DNA of 64,000 bases, taken from Cryptomeria japonica. Taxonomy: Eukaryota > Streptophyta > Pinopsida > Cupressales > Cupressaceae. Every line of letters starts with the position of its first letter. The first letter of the stretch is position 1. Both the position numbers and the translations under genes were made by a program. A model generated the notes under the pieces. The model did not search any database and was not told the DNA's origin. It was given only the letters and a program-made list of their open reading frames with translations. The stretch covers positions 473,482,008 through 473,546,007 of the forward strand of contig NC_081405.1 of the NCBI RefSeq assembly GCF_030272615.1, in the 5' to 3' direction. Shown one piece after another: positions 36,655 through 47,501 of this stretch.

Positions 36655-37145
36655 GTGGCTCCCTCTGATATCAACCTTCTGACCTCCTTGTCTAAGGTTG
36701 CTTCTAATGAAATGTTAGATTCCCTTTGAATCTGATATCAACCATCTGACCTCCTTGTCTAAGGTTACTTCTGATGAAATATTAGACTCCCTCTGAATCT
36801 GATATCAACCATCTGACCTCCTTGTCTAAGGTTACTTCTGATGAAATACTAGACTCCCTTTGAATCTGATATCAACCATCTGACCTCCTTGTCTAAGATT
36901 ACTTCTAATGAAATATTAGACTCCATCTAAATCTAATATCAACCATCTGACCTCCTTGTCTAAGGTTACTTCTGATGAAATATTAGACTTCCTCTGAATC
37001 TGATATCAACCATCTGATCTCCTTGTCTAAGGTTACTTCTGATGAAATATTAGACTCCCTCTGAATCTGATATCAACCATTTGACCTCCTTGTCTAAGGT
37101 TACTTCTGATGAAATATTAGACTCCCTTCGAATCTGATATCAACC
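36655..37145 (-). repeat. 67-bp tandem repeat, about seven copies, inside E3
   Basis: The words CTGACCTCCTTGTCTAAGGT recur at exact 67-bp steps (36,681, 36,748, 36,815, 36,882, 36,949, 37,016, 37,083), each followed by CTTCTGATGAAATATTAGAC and CTGATATCAACCAT. Differences between copies are few, so the array is fairly recent. Confidence 0.95.
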
Positions 37146-37897
37146 ATAATTTCATTTATAAGCATCAATTTATTTCTCCCTTTAATTAAATTTTATTGTT
37201 CTTTCATCCTGAAGGTATGTCATAGACATATTACAAATAGCTCATAAACTAAATTATCTCGAACAGAAATACCAATGATAGAAGCATACAAGATTTTACT
37301 AGCCAATATTATAGCATAAATTACAAACTCAATAATTCATGTGCCTTAATAAAACATGGAATACTTCTCTTAATTTTAAAAAATTTCCTTTCATTAGGTG
37401 AGCCCATATAAGAAATATCACGCATGAATCATCTCTCATCATAATTCCCTTTGAATGATGTAGAACATTTTCATAATTTTGATTAACACTTTCTTTATGA
37501 TCTGCCATACATAGTCGTTAATAAATTTTGCAATTTACCAAATTTATCCAATCTCTTCATTGAGATGTTTGAAAATCTAATTACAAACATTTTCTCCAAG
37601 TTATAGCTAGATCCAATGGTTAAAACAGAAGTTATGACATTTTTCCCAAAACTGCTAACCCTAGATAGGGTTTCAAGTGACCTGCACCAAAGTTGTCATA
37701 TCTTGCACAAAACTGAATCAAATTTAATGCGATAAACATATTTGAAAACTAGAAATAGAGATCTTTCCATCCATATATTATAGTCCTCATTTTGAGGCCA
37801 ACCAAGGGCTGTGCAATGGCATATTTTAGACTGAAAATTCTAAAAAAAACTGAATTCTCCAACCCTCTCCAACCTCCAAATTAAACTTCACAAGCCT

Positions 37898-37911
37898 GAG
37901 CTCTGATACCA
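37898..37911 (-). other. Primer binding site of E3
   Basis: Minus strand TGGTATCAGAGCTC directly follows the 5' LTR. It has all 12 bases of the usual initiator tRNA-Met site. Confidence 0.9.
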
Positions 37912-38298
37912 TGTTGATTTTCCCAGGTTTTATTGAATGTATTTTAATGTATATATCTGATTCAATTTGATACTTGCATTCTTGGAATTCTATGTGTTCT
38001 CAAATTGAATAACATTATACTATATATATTCCTTTGGAGAGGCATGAACTTGAATAGACATGTCTCTCCTTTAATTATAATAATTTAATCAATATTATAA
38101 TGTTTCATCAATCAATTATTAATTTAGAATAATATAATAGATTAATATTGAATATTAAATTTTATATGATTAATAATAATATAATAATATAACATAATAA
38201 TATAACATAATAATATAACATAATAATATATTATTATTAATCAACATATATTATATGTATTCTAAATGATCATTTGACTCAAGCTACAAACATTAACA
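37912..38298 (-). repeat. 5' LTR of E3
   Basis: 387 bp, 26 bp longer than its partner because of two extra 13-bp AACATAATAATAT units near 38,190-38,230; otherwise nearly identical. Confidence 0.92.
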
Positions 38299-39201
38299 AA
38301 CACTTCAAAGGTAGTTTTCCTTTATACTTACCTTTGCCTCTCGGTAACCTTCTAGCTAATAGTGCTTCAAACTCTTCTTGCTTTCTGATTTCCTCATACA
38401 GTTTGTGTACTTCCTCTACATTCTTGCGAAATCTTTCACTTGCTCCACTGTGATCCCCTTTAGTGTACTTACTCATTCTATCATTGTAATCATCAGATTC
38501 ACCAATATGAAAAGAACTAAATGCAGATTCAACTTTATTTACCCATGACCCACTATTATCAAAGTTACTTAACTCAAATGCATGTAGCTTACCAATAGTA
38601 GCATCTAAAGAAACTGGCATATTTGGTACATACCTCAATTCATTGATTGCAGAGACTCGGATTGCATAAGCTGGTAGAAGGTTTCTTAACAATTTACTTG
38701 TTATATCCTTTTCTTCAATAGTTCCACCTGCTCCTTTGATTTAATTGACAATCTCCTTTAGTCTTGTACTGTATTGGGTTATGTTCTCACCTTCATTCAT
38801 CCTCATAGATTCAAGTTGTCCTCTTAGACTATCCACTTTTTCTCTTTGAACATGTTCATCTCCACCATACACAGATATGAGCTTGTCCCACATTGCCTTT
38901 GCATCATTGCAACCTTCTAGATCATTAAACTTTGAATCGGTCAATGCAGATGTTATTTCAATCATTACTTGGATATGTTCTTGCTTTGCCTTTATCTCTT
39001 CCATTGTCAATGGATAGGTGCTCAGTGCAATGAAATCATTCTTCAGATAATATACAACATATTCTCCAACTCCTGATAGGTGTAGCTTCATCCTTTTCGA
39101 CCATGTAGAGAAACTTGACTTGTTTAGCTTCGGTGCATCCCTCTTATACATCTTTGGATTTTTGCCTCAAGTACCTTTAAACTTTTCTTCTGGAGTCCAA
39201 A

Positions 39202-39213
39202 GCTCTGATACCA
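39202..39213 (-). other. Primer binding site of E2
   Basis: Minus strand TGGTATCAGAGC, two bases inside the 5' LTR boundary, complementary to initiator tRNA-Met. Confidence 0.9.
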
Positions 39214-39215
39214 AT

Positions 39216-40716
39216 TGATAGTTATGATACTTAAAGATAAGTACATATGCCAAGCTAATAAGATGAGAGGGGGGGTGAATCATACAAACTTAATCTTCCA
39301 TAAAAGCAACAGATTCAACCTTGGTAACATATACTTCAGTAATATAACCAAAACTGCTAAACATGCAAACTCAAAAGCATATAAACATCATAACACTCAT
39401 AACACCAGATTTAACGTGGAAACCCAAATAGGGAAAAACCACTATGGGATTTCAGACCCACTAAGAAATATACTCTTCTAGAGTATGCTCGGTTAAAAGC
39501 AAATCCTATTAAAGATTACAAACACATTGCTAGATGTGAGCCGGTTAAGGGATTTCCCTCATATCTGTTAGGATCTTCACCTTGTTAGAAGTGACCTTGT
39601 TAAAGGATTTCAAACACTCAATCAGAATGTCACCTTGCTAGAGGGTTTTACAAATAAGACTGTTAAGTCCACTCGGTTAAGAGATTTTCTGTCACTTCAC
39701 AAAATAATAGTAATAAAAATCTATCTGCAACTTCACTTCTAAAATGCTAAAGCAGATTCTTATTTGCTCAATACAATATAGACATAGAACTAATCTTGTC
39801 CATCTGTTGGGCTCTATAATCTGTTATTCAAAATAGATCTTCTAGCTTATGTGCTCGGTAATCACTATGTAGCATCCCTGTGCATACACTTGCCCGCATT
39901 CATTGTTTATCAATAGTTCCTTATTTATAAACAATTCGCCAACCGCTTAATCTCCTTGATCACATTTACCATGATCAATCATAGCCATTAGATCTTCAAA
40001 CTTTGACCAGGTTCAATGTATCCTTCGATCTTCATATGTTTTACCCCACCTTCGAACTTGCATACATTTCTTGGAACTTGTGCTAGGGTATTGCGGTTCA
40101 ATCTAAACTATAGATCTTCTTGCCAATTTTCCTTTGCCATAGATTCTTTAACAAACTTCATATACGACATACCAATCATTTAATCATAGCCAGTTCATCA
40201 ACTTCCTTCATTAAATAATACATGTAATCATTTAATGCATTTTGTTATTACTTGGTTGCAACTCGGTAAATACTAAACTTCACTCGGTAGACATTCTGCC
40301 TTCATTAACCGATAGCGATAACCTTAGGGTTTACCGACTAGGTTCTTTTCTTGGTAACATAGTATAGTATTAACCTTACAATCAATAACATATGTAGGAT
40401 ATCAAAACAATCTAAACATCATGATCTCATCATTGTCTAACTCAGTAATAGTTGCCCATTGAATAACTTATTCCTCCCCTTATTCATCATATTCTTTCTG
40501 TGTCTTTTACCAACATTTTTAACTCATCAAATTATACTTCTCAAGATATGGCAACATCATACTGAATTAGAAAATTAATTTCTTGACATCAATTACAAAA
40601 TAATAATATTGAGACAGTAAACATCCTTAATCATTTATATCCATAATCATCAACAACCTTCTCAATATCCTTATTGAAATGCCAACAATCTCTCCTTGCT
40701 TGTTATAATGCCAACA
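39216..40716 (-). repeat. 5' LTR of E2
   Basis: 1,501 bp, matches 29,404-30,949 with scattered, mostly transition, differences. It carries one copy of the 23-bp ACCGACTAGGTT unit that is present three times in the other LTR. Confidence 0.92.
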
Positions 40717-40721
40717 ACGAA

Positions 40722-43700
40722 ATCAAGGAATCTTTCATCTTTATGCTCCAAAAATGAATAAGAGAGAAACTTTCAAGAATCCTAATGCCATTGTATTTGA
40801 AGATGGTACTTTCACATGGGTTGCAAAGAAAACTCAAAAAAACTTTAGTTGAGGTATTAGAAATAGTTAATTAATCTTGGTCTAGTAAAATAGTATTGTA
40901 ATAATCTATTACACATTAAAGCATCTTTCTACATTTATGTAGTATGCATGGAATATTGTTGAATTCACATAATGTTGTGGTTTTTAACTATTCTATCTTA
41001 TTTTTGGTAATAATCAGTGATGTGGTATTTTGGTGCAATTTATATTTTCATTCTTTGGGTGGTATATAGTGTAATAATCACCATGAAAATCAAGCATCAT
41101 TATTAGAAGGGATCTTTTAAGAACAAATCAACTCACGGATACAAGATTGATTTAAACCTTCACTTCTAATGAAATAGTTGCCTCAAGGTTCCTTAAGTTA
41201 GTTATGGCTAATAGTAATTTTGTTAATCATGTCCCCTACATTATAAGGCTTGCATATGGGAGGCTTTCATATTTGTTGGTAGTATTTATCCCAGTGTATC
41301 TTAGAGTGTAGAGATTTTATGTTTTCTATATCCTACACATTTAAAGATATGAATATATTGAAGTTTAAGGAAGAAGTGATAAATATGGAAGAAAATTATT
41401 AGTGACATCTAATGTTAAGAGCCATTCAAATCCTTTAGGATTTTTAACTATAAACAATGAATAATTGAAAATAGTGCATTGTAAGTTGCTATTTCTTCAT
41501 ATTTTTTATGTAATTGTATGGTAGGTGTTGACTATTTTCATGGTGATTCATAATAAGTGGTAGGTAGATGTCTCTAACATCTCCACAATTCTATTACTTT
41601 TTAGATATAAGATCCATAGAGCTTGGCATAGGAAGGATTTATTTCATGAAATAAGTTCCATTACTTGATCCGATAGTTGGTAGTGTCTTGACAAATGTAA
41701 TGTAGAACCCTAATGCAATAGAGGTTGAATACCTAGTGGATTGTAATGTGGTTTAGTGAATTCAAGATTTTGGAATTATTGAGTTTTTATTTATCCCTTT
41801 CTATTTATGATTTTTTTGGTTATGGTTGTGATGTTTGTAGGGAGACATTTACAAATTTATATTTATTTTCACTATTTTATGGTTTATGGGTTTGTAATGG
41901 TAATTTAATGTTCTTTCATATTTTTGTATAGATACTTTATAATAGCCTATTATGGTGATTTGTTCTATTATGGATGTAATCTTTATATTATATTCATTTC
42001 ATGGGAAATGTTCCTAATAGAATCCCTAATTAATTAATCTAGAGAAAGATAACACTAAAGAAAGAAATCTAATCATCGCCTTTATTTTTAATTAAAAAAT
42101 TGAGATAAAAGACCAATTAGGGAGAATTAAGACATAATATTCTATCATGCAATGTAGGATACATTAATGATAGCAAATAACAACTAAATTAGTTAGAGAT
42201 CTTGAATAAACATTCTAATTAGAAGGCCCTTACCTTAAAACCCATCACTATATGAAGAAACTAATAAAGGATTTATGATCAAGTAAAATTCTATTTTCTA
42301 TCACACTTTATGATAGTTTTTTTAAAAAATATTAAATAATTCATCATTGTAACATATCGATTATGTGACTTAACTAGTTCTAACTCAAAAAGGTCACACT
42401 AGAATGTTTTGAATTAGTCTAAAGACTAGGTAATTGGGAGAGGGTCCAAACCCTTATATAACAACCAACTAAGCAAAAAGAGGATCTCACAAGCAATGAG
42501 AAAATCAAAACTAAAAATGAGAAAACCCTTTTTTGAAAGAGATTCTTTTGATTGGAGCATCAAACTGGTAGGAAAAAGGGTCCTAACCCTACATTAGATT
42601 AAAAAATTTCAGATCAAAGGGGTTGAGTAAGAACCCCAAACCAGATTCCAAAAAAAGAAACTTAAGCCAAGACAAAAGTATCTAAGGGAATAGACAACAA
42701 GCAACGGGTTATGAAAGGATCTCTAAAACCTTTTCCCTATAAGAATACCTTGAACAAAGAATCTCTCATATTAGGAGAGGGATCACCAAGATTTAAAAAT
42801 AAATTAGGTTTAGCAGGAACCTAGAATCCATGAGACAATACAATCACCTAGCCATTCCCAAAAAACATTAAGCACAATGGAAAATGTAGTCAATGAATGA
42901 ACTAGAACATGAATTACCAATGAATTTTGAAAGAAACCCCTAAACCTATTAGTAGCATAAACCCCTACAAACACAACAATTGGGTACATAAGAGCAAGGA
43001 AAACCCCACAACCCACCTCAATAGGACCATACAACATCCTTTTGGGCAGCTGATGAGCTTGTTTCCATGTCATTCAAGATAATGCCTGCTTGCTTTCTTT
43101 TACGAAATTTACTTGCACACAACTCTTCAACTTGTATCTTCTACTTCTGCATATATATAAATTATAATTCAATCTCAGATGATTAAATAAAATAAGCATA
43201 TGTAAAGAAAAGATTTACTCATTGGATGTTACATATTATCTGATGGAAAGATCCTAGATCTAATTCTTGGAGAAAGGAAACATCATTGATAATCTTTTTT
43301 TCAAATAAGACAATCAAATAAAATAAAAATGTTTTATGTAATTTTTAAAAGTAGAACTCATTCAATGCTTTCATGCACTGAGGACCAAACCATCGGACCC
43401 ACAACATCTAATCCCATTAGAATTTTGATGAAAACTAAAGAAACATCCGACAAGGATAGTGTATGTCCAATGTCACTTCCTTGTCAAACGGTCGTCGATG
43501 CATGGTAGTGGGGGAGCGTTGGAATTCTGACCATAATCCGATGACATTTTTGGTTGGAGGAGAAAACATAGCAGCCATCGGAAGAGTTCATAGTGTCATC
43601 AAGATTCCGATGCTCAATGGCATCATCGGGAAGCCCGATGATGAGTTTTTGATGGTTACATTTGTCAAAAATCCAATGTGTTGTAGTTGGACTTCCGTCA

Positions 43701-44390
43701 ATGGGCTGTCAGAAATTATCCCCGAATGTACTAGTGTTAGTGTGTCTTGCATCTTGCATTTCTAATTCCCCTTTAAGCATTTAATTAATTAATTTAATTA
43801 AATCTAAGGTCATGTTTCATCACTTTACATATTATAAAGTTGGGCCCTTTACCCCAGGTGTGCTCCTTTTCATCTTATTCCTCCAATGAATCATTTAATC
43901 ATAAACCCTAATTATGTCTTATTTTAACCGTTTAGGCCCGATTTCGCATATCAAAACATTTCAAAATTGATTGTAACTTTTGGATACACTCAAATATCAT
44001 CATATCTAATGGCCTCAAAAATTTGGTGAAAAGTTGGTCGGACCATGGCGGGAATGCACATGGTCCTCGACTTTTTCCCCAAAATTTTGGGAGCACAATC
44101 CTATGATATAATAAGACTTAACCCCAAAATAAAAGAGGGAAATTCAAATCCTAGGTCAGCCTAAACATGAAATTAAGATCTAGGGTTTCATACTTAAGAG
44201 CTCTCTTTCTTCATTCGAAGGGGTTGTCTTCTATGAATCTAAGAGCAGGTTTTTGGAGCATTATAGCCTTCTTTCCAGGGAAAGAGTAGATCTTTGAAGT
44301 CTTCAACAACATTCAACATTCATCCATCAAACATTCATCAAGCATCATTTTATCAATTGGGGGCTTTTGAAGATGTAGAAGAACAATAGG
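40722..44390. other. Long intergenic stretch; no gene recognised
   Basis: About 3.7 kb, AT-rich. A short coding-like tail, NPNAIVFEDGTFTWVAKK, ending at a TGA near 40,853, directly follows E2 and could be the end of a small exon, but nothing upstream supports it. At 43,400-43,760 CCGATG words recur (about six); a 100-codon frame there is probably chance. From about 43,860 to 44,390 a leader-like sequence may belong to the locus that E4 interrupted. Confidence 0.5.
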
Positions 44391-44395
44391 AGATT

Positions 44396-45572
44396 TGTTA
44401 CTACTTACTAAGTTGCCATTAGTTTTATGTCCAAAGTCATTCTATATACTCTAGTCGGTTACTACTACCGAAATATTCAGTTGGTAAGCACGGAGCAGTC
44501 GGTTATAGAAAAAAGTAGTCACAGAGCCCAGTATACACCGAGCTGTCTATCGAGTAACACTCTATTTCTACTGAGTAGTAATAATGATATACTGAGTGAA
44601 CACACACCAAGTGAAACGTGTTACTAGATTCATTGAACCTAGACACACATGGGAAACGTGTTATAAGATCTAGGAACAAAGAACCGTTATCACATTGGAA
44701 ATTGCACTTAAAGATTTTGTATGATTTTGAGGTCATCTATCCAATGAAATATTTTGTATGGTTATTCATTTGATAAATCATGTTTGTAAGATCGAAGCAA
44801 TGAACCAGATCACTGACATAAGAGATCTATTTATATACAAAATGATCTAAGGACCAGAGATAGAAAAACAAAGGTGTATGAAGCAAGACATGTGTAATAG
44901 ATAAGGAAGCACTAAGTATTGTGACTGTCAGAGACACAGAGGTCATTGAGAAGGATTTCAGAGAGCAGTCAAGGAATAGAGTAAATAGAAGGGTTTACCG
45001 AGTTACTTTATGGATTACCGAGGTATGCTATAAGCAAGGTAATCTCATTTTGAGCACATAAAATCTACTATAACATTTCAGATGTGAAGTTGCAAATATT
45101 TGTTAAGATTTTATTATAATATTTTGAGTTGTAAGAGAAACCTTTAACAGGGTAAAAGACTCTAACAAAGTCTATAAAATGTAAAGCCTTTAACCAGGTG
45201 CAGCATTTAGTTTAAGTGTTGTAAAATCCTTTAGCAAGGTAGATCTAACGATCTTGATACTCCTAACAGGGTAAGCTATCAGAAATAGCTAAACATGTAG
45301 CTCTAACCAAGCACCCTTTATTATTGCAGTAGTGAAGTTGTGGGTGGCATCCCCACTGCAATTTTTCTCTCTAACCAAGAGTTTCTACATAACCAAAATA
45401 TGTGTTATGGAGTGAATCATGTATGATTATTATTCATTTGTTTTAGCTTTATGTTATGTTACAATAGTTTTTGGTTTATGCTTAATTGTAAAGTTATTAC
45501 AGAAGAAAGGATTTGAAGTACTGATTCACCCCTCCCCTCTCAGTACATTAACTTTCCATATTGGGCCTAACA
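44396..45572 (+). repeat. 5' LTR of E4
   Basis: 1,177 bp. Its downstream half (45,140-45,385) contains about seven copies of a CCTTTAAC(A/C)(A/G)GGT-like word spaced about 30-60 bp apart. It ends CTCTCAGTACATTAACTTTC and then TTGGGCCTAACA before the primer site. Confidence 0.93.
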
Positions 45573-45574
45573 AT

Positions 45575-45586
45575 TGGTATCAGAGC
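45575..45586 (+). other. Primer binding site of E4
   Basis: TGGTATCAGAGC, two bases after the 5' LTR; exact match to the common plant copia initiator tRNA-Met site. Confidence 0.93.
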
Positions 45587-45634
45587 TTGAATCTTGGAAA
45601 TGGGTTTAACAGCCTAAAGAAAAAGATCTTATCA

Positions 45635-46987
45635 ATGAAAGGCTATAAACAATCTTGGAGAATTGTGTATCTGGAAGAAGAGTTGGATCATGCTAATCAA
45701 GTGATTGCAGACATGCAAAGACAAATGCAAAAATCATTGAAAGTTAGAAGAATATTATCTGATGATTTGCAGGACTCTCAAGAGCTAGTGGAACAGATTG
45801 AGACATCATCTGAGAATAGTATATCTAAAGAGACTGAAGAGATGATTGGAGAATTGAAAGAAAAGAACAAAGCACTGATTGAATAGCTAAAAGCAATGAA
45901 AAGAGAACATGAGCATTTCAGCACACAGATGACTAAAAATCTTGATGCATTGAGGACAACCGAGGATAAGATAAGAGATACAAAAAGAGAAAAACATCAA
46001 CTTGAAGCATTAGTATCTGAAAAGAATGATGAAATCACAAGGTTGACTGGGATTCAACAAAATCTGTTAGATCAATTGGGTTATGCACATCATGAAGCAA
46101 ATCTGAAGGATAATGAGAATTGAGCATTGAAACTTGAATTATCAAGATTGACTGATGAACTTGAAACAGAGAAGAAATCCAAAGAAACATTGAAGAAGAG
46201 TTATGAAGCATCAAAGATGTTGGATGAGCAACTGAATACAAGAAGACCCAACAAAGATGCAGGACTCGGTTACAAAGGAAAAGACTCTACCGAGAAGGGA
46301 ATCCACACCACCGAGAGAGGAGAATCATCAAAGCAAGCTGGAAACAAGAAGAACATCAAAGGAAAGAAGCATATTTGCTACTACTATGGAAAACAAGGAC
46401 ATACTGCTAACATGAGTCAAATCAGAAAAGGTAAGCAACCAAATGTCACTAGGTCTAATGGTTATTGTAACAATTGCAATAAATATGGTCACACATCTAA
46501 TCAATGTAGGACAAAGTCTGTTAACAATTATCAGAAGGCAAAATTCAAAGGGTTTTGTAAAAACTACAATAGATATGGACACAGTACCGAGAAGTGTTGG
46601 TTTAAGCAAAAGAACTATATGTGGTCTACACACCGAGCAAATACTAGAGGCTACCGAACTCACACAGATCCTAACTGATAGTATTCTGCAGTACCATGGG
46701 ATTACAATACAAGGATATGGTGTGAATGCTATGGAAGATATGGACATATAAGTGCCAACTATTTTGTAAGGTTTGGAATGAACAACCGAAGATCATGGAG
46801 AAATCCTGGTATGGCATGTTTTCATTGTCACAAAGTTGGACACTTGGCTAGAGATTGTAGAGATCAACCTAGAGGAGACACTGAGGAAATAAAAGGAAAA
46901 TTACAAATGATTTGGAAAAAGAAGGAAATTGTGTCAAATGAAGAAAGCACCTTATCTATAGAGTTAGGTGCACCTATTCCAAATTAA
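45635..46987 (+). pseudogene. Gag of E4: coiled coil plus five zinc-knuckle positions, disrupted
   Basis: One frame from the ATG at 45,635 to the TAA at 46,985, about 450 codons. The N-terminal 200 residues are heptad-rich (LEEELDHANQVIADMQRQMQ, LSRLTDELETEKK), a long coiled coil. Five CX2CX4HX4C positions follow at 46,376, 46,466, 46,556, 46,721 and 46,817. The second (CNNCNKYGHTSNQC) and fifth (CFHCHKVGHLARDC) are intact; the first, third and fourth have tyrosine at the second cysteine, and the fourth also at the last. Premature stops: TAG 45,884, TGA 46,121, TGA 46,676, TAG 46,679. Intact Gag would form the particle and bind RNA. Confidence 0.88.
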
Positions 46988-47501
46988 TCGGTAAAGGTAT
47001 GAAGGGACTACATTCTCTCAAGGGTTAAATCTTAATAGTTCCTATTTTATCATCTACCTAATTCAAAATCTGCATAGCTAAAGGTGCATTAGGAAATTTG
47101 AAATTTTATCAAGTCTTTTGGAAGCTTGTCTAGTTGGTAAATACAGGAAGTCTGGCTACTCGGCAAAAGCATAAAAAGGAAGTGGTACTAAGTGCATTTA
47201 ATGTTTTCTGACCTAACTACATAAAGCCTGACAAGGTATAATGTGTACTTAAAGCACTTTGCATGATCATTTTACACTTACCAAGTTTTCAGAGAGCAGA
47301 GCAAAGTGATTCAAAGGCAATCAAACCTCCTCTGAAGTGAAATTCAAGGTATTTACATCAATCACAACGCATTGTCAAACTAGTTTACCGATCATATCAG
47401 TTGTGAATATCTATTTTACATTTGTTAAGTGGAAAGTGTCTGCCATTTAAAAGTTTTCAAACCCTAAGGATCTTTTGTTAAGTGATTATCCAAAATTTGA
47501 A

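Larger units (their letters stand above)
34692..38298 (-). mobile_element. Non-autonomous LTR element nested in gag of E2 (E3)
   Basis: Near-identical LTRs at 34,692-35,052 and 37,912-38,298 start TGTTGATT and end ATTAACA. A minus-strand primer binding site lies next to the right LTR, and a PPT (AAGAGGGAG on the minus strand) next to the left one. Flanking 5-mers are AACAT (34,687-34,691) and AACAC (38,299-38,303). The 2.86-kb interior has no gag or pol domain and carries tandem repeats, so movement would need proteins from elsewhere (LARD-like). The two LTRs differ at only a few bases plus one 26-bp repeat-length change, so it is younger than E2. Confidence 0.92.
31369..39151 (-). pseudogene. 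Gag-Pol polyprotein of E2, disrupted and split by E3
   Basis: Minus-strand coding from the ATG at 39,151. Gag runs to 38,299, where E3 cuts the CCHC zinc knuckle just after its first cysteine codon. Coding resumes below 34,692 and keeps phase because the insertion plus target duplication is 3,612 bp. Domains: protease DSGCSHHM near 34,380; integrase (HTDLCGP, RSDRGGEF, PQQNGIAKRRN); RT with VDDIIFCGN near 32,290; RNase H (YTDVDWASN, STVEAEYVA) and TKEQIADIFTKPL. Breaks: TAA 38,741, TAG 34,187, TAG 34,025, TGA 33,911, TAG 33,902, TAG 33,290, TAG 32,915, TGA 32,021 and a frameshift near 31,510. The knuckle also has glutamine for histidine and tyrosine for the last cysteine. Confidence 0.93.
29404..40716 (-). 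mobile_element. Ty1/copia LTR retrotransposon, minus strand, carrying a nested element (E2)
   Basis: Read on the minus strand: 5' LTR 40,716-39,216, primer binding site, gag-pol 39,151-31,369, PPT, 3' LTR 30,949-29,404. The LTR starts TGTTGGCATTAT, as in E1. Flanking 5-mers are ATGAA (29,399-29,403) and ACGAA (40,717-40,721), a target duplication with one C/T difference at a CG. About 3.6 kb of its length is the nested element E3, so the original was about 7.7 kb. Confidence 0.94.

Noticed and set aside
43463-43765. 100-codon open frame
   Set aside because: It is built around recurring CCGATG words, has no homology that I recognise, and its neighbours in the same region are noncoding.
46988-47501. 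Hidden protease or integrase between gag and ORF2 of E4
   Set aside because: The 514-bp gap has no DSG, HTD or DDE-type motif in any frame and is too short for either domain set.
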